This document shows, one piece after another, positions 27,306-39,367 of a stretch of DNA of 48,930 nt. The stretch lies in the NCBI RefSeq assembly GCF_000964465.1, contig NZ_BANH01000069.1:1-48930 (forward strand), written 5' to 3'. The notes beneath the pieces were generated by a model. The model searched no databases. It worked only from the letters and a program-made list of their open reading frames with translations, and was not told where the DNA came from. A program made the position numbers and the translations under genes. Position 1 is the stretch's first letter. Every line of letters starts with the position of its first letter. Source of the stretch: Gluconobacter thailandicus F149-1 = NBRC 100600 (GTDB lineage Bacteria > Pseudomonadota > Alphaproteobacteria > Acetobacterales > Acetobacteraceae).

Positions 27306-28496
27306 TCAGGCGGTTGAAGACCTGAAGGTTTCGGCAATCCGCTCTGCCAGTTTCCCGGCGACAGCTGACTTGTCCATCTCCGGCCAGGTCTCGATACCAC
27401 TGCCATCAATCAGACTGACAAGATTTCTGTCCGCCCCAAAAACTCCACGACGGACATCATTGGCAACCAGCCAGTCACAACCCTTTCGCTGACGCTTGGC
27501 CAACGCATTTTCCCGAACATCGTCCGTTTCCGCCGCAAAGCCGACAACCAGCCTCGGGCGTCTGGCATGATGGCACAGCGTTGCCAGAATATCCGGGTTC
27601 TCAACAAGATTAAGAGCTGGAGGGCCATCGCCCGTCTTCTTGATCTTACGTCCAGCCGGAACACTGGCGCGCCAGTCACTGACGGCAGCCGTACACACGG
27701 CAATATCTGCGGGAAGCGCCTGTTCACAAGCGGCCAGCATCTCCTCCGCAGTCTGGACCTTCACGCAGGTCACCCCCCTGGGCGCAGGAATGGAGACAGG
27801 CCCACTAACAAGCGTGACCCGCGCGCCCAGGGCCGCAAGGGCTTCTGCAATGGCATAACCCTGCTTGCCAGACGAATGATTGGAGATGAAACGAACAGGA
27901 TCGAGAGGCTCAACAGTTGGCCCAGCCGTCACAAGAGCATGACGCCCGACCAGAGACTGCTCTGACGTCAGAGCAGTCACAATAGCGTCCCTCAGTACGT
28001 CAGGCTGGCTCAGACGGCCCGGTCCGAACTCACCACAGGCCATGCTGCCCTCATCCGGCCCGACCACCTGCACACCACGTTGCCGAAGAAGCGTCAGATT
28101 GGCCTGCGTGGCCGGATGCTCCCACATGCGCACATTCATCGCAGGAGCAAGCAGGATGGGCGTTGTGGTTGCCAGAAGCAGCGTGGTGGCCAGATCATCC
28201 GCCAGACCGTGCGCCATACGAGCCATAAGATTGGCTGTAGCAGGACAGACCACAACCAGATCCGCGCTCCGCGCAAGCGCGATATGACCAATCTCACTCT
28301 CCTGTGTGGGCGCAAAAAGCGCGTCATGCACGCGCTCCCCGGACAGGGCTTCCAGACTAAGTGGCGTAATGAACGCCTTTGCCGCGTCTGTCATGACCGG
28401 GGCGACGGCAATATTGTCAGCCTTCAGAAGACGCACGAGTTCGAGCGCCCGGTAAGCTGCAATACCTCCACCAACAATCAGCAGAACACGGCGCAT
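27306..28496 (-). CDS. coaBC: Bifunctional CoaBC (phosphopantothenoylcysteine synthetase/decarboxylase)
   Basis: Two consecutive steps of coenzyme A synthesis. The N-terminal flavin decarboxylase (CoaC) shows [14 protein letters not shown], active-site His in [37 protein letters not shown] and the substrate-clamp Cys in [13 protein letters not shown]. The C-terminal synthetase (CoaB) shows [21 protein letters not shown], the family's GxTxExIDxVRxIxNxSSG, and VGFAAETDD. 396 residues, against 406 in E. coli. It starts three bases after the ubiE stop, so the two are co-transcribed. Confidence 0.95.
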   Translation of the reverse strand: MRRVLLIVGGGIAAYRALELVRLLKADNIAVAPVMTDAAKAFITPLSLEALSGERVHDALFAPTQESEIGHIALARSADLVVVCPATANLMARMAHGLADDLATTLLLATTTPILLAPAMNVRMWEHPATQANLTLLRQRGVQVVGPDEGSMACGEFGPGRLSQPDVLRDAIVTALTSEQSLVGRHALVTAGPTVEPLDPVRFISNHSSGKQGYAIAEALAALGARVTLVSGPVSIPAPRGVTCVKVQTAEEMLAACEQALPADIAVCTAAVSDWRASVPAGRKIKKTGDGPPALNLVENPDILATLCHHARRPRLVVGFAAETDDVRENALAKRQRKGCDWLVANDVRRGVFGADRNLVSLIDGSGIETWPEMDKSAVAGKLAERIAETFRSSTA

Positions 28497-28499
28497 GAC

Positions 28500-29288
28500 T
28501 TACAGGCGCCAGCCGGAATGGATCGCAGCGATACCGCCTGAAAGGTTCCGGTACTGAACACGCTCAAGACCCGCATCGCGCATCATCTGGGCGAGCGTTT
28601 CCTGATCCGGGAACATACGAATGCTTTCCGCCAGATACTGGTAGCTCTCCGCATCCTTTGCGATCAGCTGACCCATCTTCGGCAGAACCTTGAAAGACCA
28701 CGTGTCATAAACCGGTGACAGAGCGGCAATTTCCACGCGGGAGAATTCAAGACAGAAGAAACGTCCACCCGGCTTCAGCACGCGGCGCGCCTCACGGAGG
28801 ACTGCATCCTTGTCCGTGCAATTCCGCAAACCAAAGGCAATCGTCACGCGGTCAACGGAACAGTCGGGCAGGGGAATCGCTTCTGCATCAACAACACAGA
28901 CTTCGATCTGGCCGATCAGCCCGGCTTTGATAGCGCGGTCCCGCCCCACGGAAAGCATGGCAGAATTAATGTCTGACAGGATGGCCGGACCGCCACCAGC
29001 GCGCAGCCAGCCAAATGTGATGTCACCCGTTCCACCCGCCAGATCCAGCAGCTTCATGTTGGGACGCGCACCGAGCATACCCACAAAAATCCGCTTCCAG
29101 ACGCGATGAATGCCCAGCGACATGACATCGTTCATGATGTCATACTTGCCAGCGACGCTCTCAAACACCTCCCTGACCATGGTCTTCTTCTGGTTCCGCG
29201 GAACATTGCGGTAACCAAAATCCGTGGTGTCTCCGGTCTGTTCGGAAGACGGGAAGGGCGGGACGTTATGTTCAGCGCTATCGGTCAT
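28500..29288 (-). CDS. ubiE: Ubiquinone biosynthesis C-methyltransferase UbiE
   Basis: SAM-dependent C-methylation in ubiquinone (and in other species menaquinone) synthesis, supplying the quinone for the membrane dehydrogenases and oxidases. 262 residues. Motifs: VREVFESVAGKYDIMNDVMS at the start, SAM site LDLAGGTGDITF, IAFGLRNCTDKDAVLREA and FFCLEFSRVE. ATG 29288 (MTDSAEHNV) is chosen; the frame is open much further but only as the antisense of mutM. Only 30 bases separate it from the divergent mutM. The ubiB gene usually found next is missing. Confidence 0.94.
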   Translation of the reverse strand: MTDSAEHNVPPFPSSEQTGDTTDFGYRNVPRNQKKTMVREVFESVAGKYDIMNDVMSLGIHRVWKRIFVGMLGARPNMKLLDLAGGTGDITFGWLRAGGGPAILSDINSAMLSVGRDRAIKAGLIGQIEVCVVDAEAIPLPDCSVDRVTIAFGLRNCTDKDAVLREARRVLKPGGRFFCLEFSRVEIAALSPVYDTWSFKVLPKMGQLIAKDAESYQYLAESIRMFPDQETLAQMMRDAGLERVQYRNLSGGIAAIHSGWRL

Positions 29289-29318
29289 GGGGCAATCGAT
29301 ATATCTTTGTGACCAGTC

Positions 29319-30152
29319 ATGCCAGAGCTTCCAGAAGTCGAAACCGTCATGCGTGGGTTCCGCACTGCCTTTGAAGGGCAGAGGATCCGTCACGTTACCG
29401 TCAACCGCCCAGACCTCAGATGGCCATTTCCCTTGGATCTCCGGGAACGGCTGGAAGGGCAGGAGGTGCTCTCCTTTCATCGTCGTGCGAAGTATATTCT
29501 CATGCGCGTCGGGAATGGCATGAGCATGATGCTGCATCTCGGAATGTCCGGCCGGCTGCTCCTCGGACAGTCTGGTATGAACACGACTCCACCCAGACAT
29601 GAACATCTGGTGCTGGAGACGGAAAACGAAGCGCGTGCGGGCCTCGTGGACCCCCGCCGGTTCGGGATGGTGGATCTTGTCCCAACAGATCACGAAGACA
29701 CCCACCGCCTTCTGAGCGGTCTCGGAATCGAGCCACTATCAGACAAAATGACGGGTCCATATCTGCACAGCCTCATGCAGAGCCGACGCACGCCAATCAA
29801 GACAGCCTTACTGGATCAGCGACTGATCGTTGGCCTTGGCAATATTTATGTCTGTGAAGCACTCTTCCGCAGCCATATCCACCCCACACGCGCGGCAACA
29901 TCCATCACGCTACAGGAAGCGAACAGGCTCGCTACGTTCATAAGAGCCATTCTGACAGAGGCCATCGCGTCTGGAGGGTCGTCTTTAAGAGACTATGTTC
30001 AGGCGGATGGCACAAAGGGAGGCTTTCAGGACCTGCACCTTGTTTATGGACGGGAAGGGGAGCCATGTTCATACTGCGCAACAGGCTATACTGTCTCGCG
30101 CATCACACAGTCAGGCCGATCCACGTTCTACTGCGCGAACTGCCAGAAATAA
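29319..30152 (+). CDS. mutM: Formamidopyrimidine-DNA glycosylase MutM (Fpg)
   Basis: Base-excision repair enzyme removing 8-oxoguanine and formamidopyrimidines. 277 residues. The N-terminus PELPEVETVMRG supplies the catalytic Pro 2 and Glu 3; a conserved Lys lies in RRAKYIL; H2TH residues are in LLDQRLIVGLGNIYVCEAL; the C-terminal zinc finger has four Cys (CSYCATGYTVSRI and FYCANCQ). Start ATG 29319 fixes the N-terminal Pro, as catalysis requires. The ubiE-mutM divergence beside dnaA is typical of alphaproteobacteria. Confidence 0.96.
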   Translation: MPELPEVETVMRGFRTAFEGQRIRHVTVNRPDLRWPFPLDLRERLEGQEVLSFHRRAKYILMRVGNGMSMMLHLGMSGRLLLGQSGMNTTPPRHEHLVLETENEARAGLVDPRRFGMVDLVPTDHEDTHRLLSGLGIEPLSDKMTGPYLHSLMQSRRTPIKTALLDQRLIVGLGNIYVCEALFRSHIHPTRAATSITLQEANRLATFIRAILTEAIASGGSSLRDYVQADGTKGGFQDLHLVYGREGEPCSYCATGYTVSRITQSGRSTFYCANCQK

Positions 30153-30176
30153 GGGCTGCTTATACCGAGCGCCCAG

Positions 30177-30196
30177 TGTGTATAAAATGTGTAAAA
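30177..30196 (-). promoter_or_regulatory. Two phased DnaA boxes upstream of rpsT-dnaA
   Basis: Read on the minus strand, 30177-30185 is TTATACACA, an exact TTATNCACA box. 30188-30196 is TTTTACACA, matching the relaxed TTWTNCACA consensus. Both have the same orientation and are 11 bases apart start to start, about one helical turn. A poorer plus-strand match, TTATACCGA, sits at 30160-30168. They lie just upstream of the predicted rpsT -35 element. Confidence 0.6.
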
Positions 30197-30199
30197 CGC

Positions 30200-30228
30200 T
30201 TGACGTCCCCGTTCATGACGGGTAGAGG
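30200..30228 (+). promoter_or_regulatory. Likely rpsT promoter
   Basis: TTGACG (30200-30205), 17-base spacer, TAGAGG (30223-30228), about 48 bases before the rpsT start. The -35 element is good, the -10 weak. It directly follows the two DnaA boxes. Confidence 0.45.
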
Positions 30229-30276
30229 GCGCCAATCATTTTCCGCGACAAGACCGCTAACTGAACCGAAAGATCC

Positions 30277-30546
30277 ATGGCAAATACAGCTTCTGCCCGT
30301 AAGCGCATCCGTCAGAACGAACGCCGCCGCGAGCGCAACGTGGCCCGTATGTCCCGTATGCGTACCTTCATCAAGAAGGTCGAACAGGCCATCCAGTCCG
30401 GCGACAAGACGGCTGCTGCCGAGGCCTACAAGGTTGCACAGCCTGAGATGCAGCGCGCTGCCGGCAAGGGCGTGATTGCAAAGAACACGATCAGCCGCAA
30501 GCTGTCCCGTCTGTCTGCTCGCATCAAGGCTCTGGCAACCGCCTGA
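30277..30546 (+). CDS. rpsT: 30S ribosomal protein S20
   Basis: Small-subunit ribosomal protein binding 16S rRNA, 89 residues (87 in E. coli). The sequence [20 protein letters not shown], the Lys/Arg-rich helices and the conserved [23 protein letters not shown] end are diagnostic. It is followed by a strong terminator, so it is transcribed separately from dnaA. Confidence 0.97.
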   Translation: MANTASARKRIRQNERRRERNVARMSRMRTFIKKVEQAIQSGDKTAAAEAYKVAQPEMQRAAGKGVIAKNTISRKLSRLSARIKALATA

Positions 30547-30571
30547 GCCCCTTTGCAGGGTACGAACTGAA

Positions 30572-30605
30572 GAACGCGCTCCTGGAAGGGAGCGCGTTCT
30601 TTTTT
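30572..30605 (+). terminator. Intrinsic terminator after rpsT
   Basis: Eleven-pair perfect stem GAACGCGCTCC (30572-30582) with GGAGCGCGTTC (30589-30599), a six-base loop and six T. This is the strongest terminator in the window and insulates dnaA from rpsT. Confidence 0.92.
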
Positions 30606-30861
30606 GACTATACTGCAACACCTTACCTCGGCATCTCTGAACCTTTCGTGTTCCAGCTTGCTTCGGTCTGGTCAGAAGCCTATCCTTCCAGATCAAGCTC
30701 AGTGCCAGAGGCTCTGTTTTCTCCGGAAAGCGTCAGCTTTTTTGAAGCGCCATACAATCCTGCGTGGCTGCTTCCCGTTGAAGACGTATCTACCCTGCGT
30801 GCAGGGAACCATGACAGACGCCCCTCCGTATTCGGGGCAGAAATGAAAGGGGGTACCATAG
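30606..30861 (+). other. dnaA upstream region and mRNA leader
   Basis: With the rpsT terminator, this makes a 315-base stretch without a gene. I see no DnaA box, no GANTC methylation site and no convincing promoter pair; TACAAT (30753-30758) is the best -10 but lacks a -35. Two hairpins are close to the start codon: CCCTGC/GCAGGG (30793-30806) and GCCCC/GGGGC (30820-30838, nine-base loop). The CCCCT of the second can instead pair with AGGGG (30848-30852) in the dnaA Shine-Dalgarno AAAGGGGG, which could mask translation. Confidence 0.45.
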
Positions 30862-32277
30862 GTGGAAAACGCTCAGTATCTGGACGCCAGCGCCTCCGCC
30901 CCCGGCTCGGCGAGCCTTTTGGAAGCCTCCTGGCACAAAGTTCGTGAGAAGCTGAAGGGCGAAGTCGGCGAAGTCGAATATCGTACATGGCTTCGTCAGA
31001 TCGTTCTGGGCCCGATCGAGGATGGTGAACTCATCCTGTATCTACCGAGCCGATTCCTTCGGGACTGGGTTCGCAGTCAGTACGAAGAACGCCTTCAGAC
31101 GCTGTGGCGTACCGAGCGCGCGGATGTGCAAGGTATTGAACTCCAGGTCAAACGTGGCCTGCCCGAAGCTCCCCCCTCCGCCGATATCGAGAGCGACAGC
31201 GCCGTCGAAGAAGTCACTGCCCAGGTTGCGGTCAGTCACGAAGTTCGCAGCGATCTTGCCGTCCCTCTGGACCCGCGCTTCTCCTTCGACAGCTTCGTTG
31301 TGGGCAAGCCAAACGAATTTGCGTATGCCTGTGCACGGCGCGTGGCTGAAAAGCCATCCAGTCCGGGCTTTAACCCGCTTTTCCTTTACGGCGGGGTCGG
31401 TCTTGGCAAAACGCATCTCATGCATGCCATCGGCTCGGAACTGACAAAAACCGGCAACGTCTCGGTTGCCTACATGTCAGCCGAGAAGTTCATGTACCGC
31501 TTCATTGCGGCTATCCGCTCCCAGTCGACCATGGAGTTCAAGGAACAGCTGCGTTCCGTGGACGTGCTGATGATTGACGATCTTCAGTTCCTGATCGGCA
31601 AAGACAATACGCAGGAAGAATTCTTCCATACGTTTAACGCTCTGGTGGATGCCGGACGCCAGATCATTGTCAGCGCAGACAAGAGCCCGTCTGATCTATC
31701 AGGCCTTGAAGATCGCCTGAGAACACGCCTCGGCTGTGGCATGATTGCGGATATCCACGCCACAACCTTTGAGCTGCGTATTTCCATTCTGGAAGCCAAG
31801 GCCAAGGCCTCCGGCACACATGTTCCGTCCAAAGTGCTGGAATATCTGGCACACAAGATCACGACAAACGTTCGTGAGCTTGAAGGCGCACTGAATCGCC
31901 TGATTGCCCATGCCGATCTGGTCGGTCGCCCTGTCACCCTGGATACGACCCAGGATGTCCTCAAGGACATGCTGAAGGCTCATGACCGCCGCGTGACGAT
32001 CGAGGAGATCCAGCGCAAGGTTGCGGAACACTGGAATATCCGCCTGACGGACATGTCTTCCGCGCGCCGTGCGCGGGCTGTAGCCCGTCCACGTCAGGTC
32101 GCCATGTTCCTCGCCAAGCAGTTGACCAGTCGATCCCTTCCGGAAATCGGACGCAAATTCGGCAACCGCGATCATACGACCGTCATGCACGCCGTGAATC
32201 GCGTTGCAGAACTGATGGAGCAGGATACGTCTTTTGCCGAAGACGTCGAACTGATGCGCCGGATGCTTGAGGGCTGA
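30862..32277 (+). CDS. dnaA: Chromosomal replication initiator DnaA
   Basis: ATP-dependent initiator that binds DnaA boxes and melts the origin. 471 residues (467 in E. coli). N-terminal domain I (WHKVREKLKGEVGEVEYRTWL), a short linker, and the AAA+ domain with Walker A GGVGLGKTH (about 177-185) and Walker B VLMIDDLQFL (about 238). The C-terminal DNA-binding domain has the signature FGNRDHTTVMHAVNRV (about 435). The start is GTG 30862, eight bases after AAAGGGGG. dnaN, recF and gyrB follow in the classic order. Confidence 0.97.
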   Translation: MENAQYLDASASAPGSASLLEASWHKVREKLKGEVGEVEYRTWLRQIVLGPIEDGELILYLPSRFLRDWVRSQYEERLQTLWRTERADVQGIELQVKRGLPEAPPSADIESDSAVEEVTAQVAVSHEVRSDLAVPLDPRFSFDSFVVGKPNEFAYACARRVAEKPSSPGFNPLFLYGGVGLGKTHLMHAIGSELTKTGNVSVAYMSAEKFMYRFIAAIRSQSTMEFKEQLRSVDVLMIDDLQFLIGKDNTQEEFFHTFNALVDAGRQIIVSADKSPSDLSGLEDRLRTRLGCGMIADIHATTFELRISILEAKAKASGTHVPSKVLEYLAHKITTNVRELEGALNRLIAHADLVGRPVTLDTTQDVLKDMLKAHDRRVTIEEIQRKVAEHWNIRLTDMSSARRARAVARPRQVAMFLAKQLTSRSLPEIGRKFGNRDHTTVMHAVNRVAELMEQDTSFAEDVELMRRMLEG

Positions 32278-32289
32278 GTAGGGACGACA

Positions 32290-32322
32290 ACCCGCTATCG
32301 GTACCTTTCACCGCAAGCGGGT
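32290..32322 (+). repeat. Inverted repeat between dnaA and dnaN
   Basis: ACCCGCT (32290-32296) and AGCGGGT (32316-32322) flank a 19-base loop that contains the palindrome GGTACC. There is no T-run, so it is not a clear terminator; it may be an RNA-processing or regulatory structure in the dnaA-dnaN transcript. Confidence 0.35.
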
Positions 32323-32374
32323 GTCTGCTAAGAAACGGCAAAACTTAAAGATTGCCGACCCAGGGAAAAAAACG

Positions 32375-33499
32375 ATGAAATTCAAGGTTGACCGCACCCT
32401 GCTGCAACGGGCCCTGGCGCATATTCATGGCGTTGCAGAAAAGCGGAACACCATTCCCATCCTGGCGAACGTCCTGCTGTCCTACGAAGGTGACATCCTT
32501 CGCCTGACAGCCACGGATATGGAAATTGCCGTCGTCGAAGATATCGCAGCCACAGGTGAGCGCCTCGGCTCCACCACAGTGCCTGCTGCCGTGCTTTTCG
32601 AAATCGTCCGCAAGCTGCCAGATGGCGTGGAAATCGAGTTCGATCACCCGGAAAGCGATGCTCCGCTCGCTCTGCGGGCAGGACGTTACGCAACAAGCCT
32701 CAACGTGCTGCCAGTAGATGATTTCCCCGCCATGGTCGCCGGAGATCTGCCGCATCGTTTCCGCATCCCGGCTGCAACGCTGCGTGGCCTGATCGACCGA
32801 ACGAAGTTTGCAATTTCCAACGAGGAAACACGCTACTACCTGAACGGTATCTATCTGCACGTTGCGGAAGGCGGCACATTCCCGATGCTGCGCGCTGTCG
32901 CGACGGACGGTCACCGTCTGGCGCGCGTAGAGACTGAACTGCCAGAAGGCGCCCGTGGCATGCCGGGTGTCATCATTCCTCGCAAAACAGTCGCAGAGCT
33001 CCGCAAACTTCTGGATGAAGGTGCGGCCGATCTGGAAGTGTCCCTTTCAGACACCCGCATCCAGTTCCAGGCCGGGCCTGTCCTGCTGACGTCCAAGCTG
33101 ATTGACGGTACGTTCCCCGAATATGAGCGCGTCATTCCCAAGGGTAATGACCGCATTCTTCGCATCACGAAGAAAGACTTCGCCGCCGCCGTCGGTCGCG
33201 TTGCAGCCATCAGTCAGGAGCGTTCGCGCCCGGTAAAGCTGTCGGTCACGCACAACATGCTGACACTTTCCGCCATCAGCCCCGATCAGGGAGTGGCGCA
33301 CGAGGAACTGGACGACAGCACGGTAACGTATGACGCGCCGCCTATCGAAATCGGTTTCCAGGCCCGTTATCTGACGGACATCACGGACCAGATCGACGTC
33401 GAGGTTGAGTTTGCCTTCGCAGACAGCTCTGCTCCGACGCTGGTGCGTGACACGGCATCCCCATCCGCCCTGTACGTTCTGATGCCGATGCGGGTCTGA
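32375..33499 (+). CDS. dnaN: DNA polymerase III beta clamp DnaN
   Basis: Sliding clamp that tethers DNA polymerases and hosts RIDA control of DnaA. 374 residues in three repeated clamp domains. Typical segments: MKFKVDRTLLQRALAHIHGV, KRNTIPILANVLL, FPAMVAGD, KFAISNEETRYYLNGIYLH, ATDGHRLARVE, FPEYERVIPKGN, and the C-terminal ALYVLMPMRV with the conserved M-P-M-R. ATG 32375 matches the family start (MKFxVxR) and follows CAGGG; a GTG at 32321 is in frame but adds 18 unlikely residues. Confidence 0.97.
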   Translation: MKFKVDRTLLQRALAHIHGVAEKRNTIPILANVLLSYEGDILRLTATDMEIAVVEDIAATGERLGSTTVPAAVLFEIVRKLPDGVEIEFDHPESDAPLALRAGRYATSLNVLPVDDFPAMVAGDLPHRFRIPAATLRGLIDRTKFAISNEETRYYLNGIYLHVAEGGTFPMLRAVATDGHRLARVETELPEGARGMPGVIIPRKTVAELRKLLDEGAADLEVSLSDTRIQFQAGPVLLTSKLIDGTFPEYERVIPKGNDRILRITKKDFAAAVGRVAAISQERSRPVKLSVTHNMLTLSAISPDQGVAHEELDDSTVTYDAPPIEIGFQARYLTDITDQIDVEVEFAFADSSAPTLVRDTASPSALYVLMPMRV

Positions 33500-33509
33500 T
33501 TGGTCCGCA

Positions 33510-37955
<4,446 letters not shown>

Positions 37956-38032
37956 ATGGCAATCCGAAGTGATGGTGCGTCGCTCAACCATCGTTTGACG
38001 AACTGGCGCGGTTTGGATACCCGGGACGGAAC

Positions 38033-39367
38033 ATGACCAATACCGCACGCCACACCACAGCCATCATCCTTGCAGCGGGCCTCGGCACGCGCATGAAGTC
38101 CCGCCTTCCCAAGGCTTTGCATCGCCTGGGAAACCGCCCCATGATCACGCATCTGATCGAGACTGCCCGCGAAGTCTTTGACGATGTGGTTGTTGTGGTC
38201 GGGCCGGATATGCCCGAACTGGAACGCGTCGTTCAGCCTTGCAAAACGGTCGTGCAGGCCGATCGCCTGGGAACGGCACACGCCACCAACATGGCAAAAG
38301 ACCTGTTCGGTGACGGAGATATTGCCGTCCTGTATGCCGACAATCCCTTAATCACCGCAGAGACAATGCGCAGACTCACAGCAGCTCGTCAGAGCGGGGC
38401 AAGTCTCGCACTTCTTGGTATGCGTCCCGCCAATCCGGGTCGTTATGGGCGGATTGTCGAAGAGCAGGGCCGTGTCAGCCGGATCGTCGAATTCAAGGAC
38501 GCAACCGAAGACGAACGACAGATCACGTTATGCAATGCAGGCGTCATGTGCGCTGGCGCCGACGATTTTCGGACCTGGCTCGCCGCTGTCGACAACAACA
38601 ATGCACAGGGTGAATATTACCTGACGGACGTCGTTGCCATGGCGGCAGTCCAAGGACCGGTTCAGTGCGTTGAATCTCCCGAGACCGAGCTGGCAGGCGT
38701 AAACTCCCGAGCAGAACTGGCACAGGCAGAAGCGACGCTTCAAGCACGCCTGCGGACTGCTGCCATGGAAGCAGGTGTGACGCTTGTCTCTCCTGAAACC
38801 ACATTCCTCAGCACAGATACGGTTCTGGAACCGGATGTAGTTGTCGAACCGAACGTCTTTTTCGGACCAGGTGTGACAGTTCGCAGCGGCGCGTTGATCC
38901 GGGCATTCTCACATCTGGAAGGGTGTACAGTCGGCGAGGGTGCCATGATTGGTCCCTATGCCCGCCTGCGTCCCGGCACGGTCTGCGCCGCAGACACGCA
39001 TGTTGGAAATTTTGTCGAACTCAAGAACGTCGATCTCGGCCGCGGCGCAAAAGCCAATCACCTGACCTATCTCGGGGACGCCTCCGTCGGCGCTGAAACC
39101 AATGTTGGGGCAGGGACCGTGACCTGCAACTACGATGGGTACTTCAAGCATCGGACCATCATTGGTGAACGTAACTTCATCGGGTCGGATTCCATTCTCG
39201 TGGCCCCCGTCACGATCGGAGACGACGCACTGATCGCAGCGGGGAGCACCATCACGGAAGATGTTCCTGCTGAGGGTCTCGCATTCGGACGTGCGCGTCA
39301 GGTCGTCAAACCGGGCCGCGGCCTCGAAATCAAACAGACCCTTAAAGCCAAGAAGGAGCAGGGCTGA
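38033..39367 (+). CDS. glmU: Bifunctional GlmU (GlcN-1-P acetyltransferase / GlcNAc-1-P uridyltransferase)
   Basis: Makes UDP-N-acetylglucosamine, the precursor of peptidoglycan and lipid A. 444 residues (456 in E. coli). The N-terminal pyrophosphorylase has LAAGLGTRMKSRLPKALH and QADRLGTAHA, then YADNPL (YGDxPL in most). The C-terminal left-handed beta-helix shows hexapeptide repeats from about residue 255, with YARLRPGT, GNFVELKN, AKANHLTYLGDA and GAGTVTCNYDG. Its stop overlaps the glmS start by one base (TGATG), a tight operon. Confidence 0.96.
   Translation: MTNTARHTTAIILAAGLGTRMKSRLPKALHRLGNRPMITHLIETAREVFDDVVVVVGPDMPELERVVQPCKTVVQADRLGTAHATNMAKDLFGDGDIAVLYADNPLITAETMRRLTAARQSGASLALLGMRPANPGRYGRIVEEQGRVSRIVEFKDATEDERQITLCNAGVMCAGADDFRTWLAAVDNNNAQGEYYLTDVVAMAAVQGPVQCVESPETELAGVNSRAELAQAEATLQARLRTAAMEAGVTLVSPETTFLSTDTVLEPDVVVEPNVFFGPGVTVRSGALIRAFSHLEGCTVGEGAMIGPYARLRPGTVCAADTHVGNFVELKNVDLGRGAKANHLTYLGDASVGAETNVGAGTVTCNYDGYFKHRTIIGERNFIGSDSILVAPVTIGDDALIAAGSTITEDVPAEGLAFGRARQVVKPGRGLEIKQTLKAKKEQG

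Noticed and set aside
29289-29705. Extension of ubiE by 139 residues
   Set aside because: It is the antisense of mutM and has no methyltransferase features.
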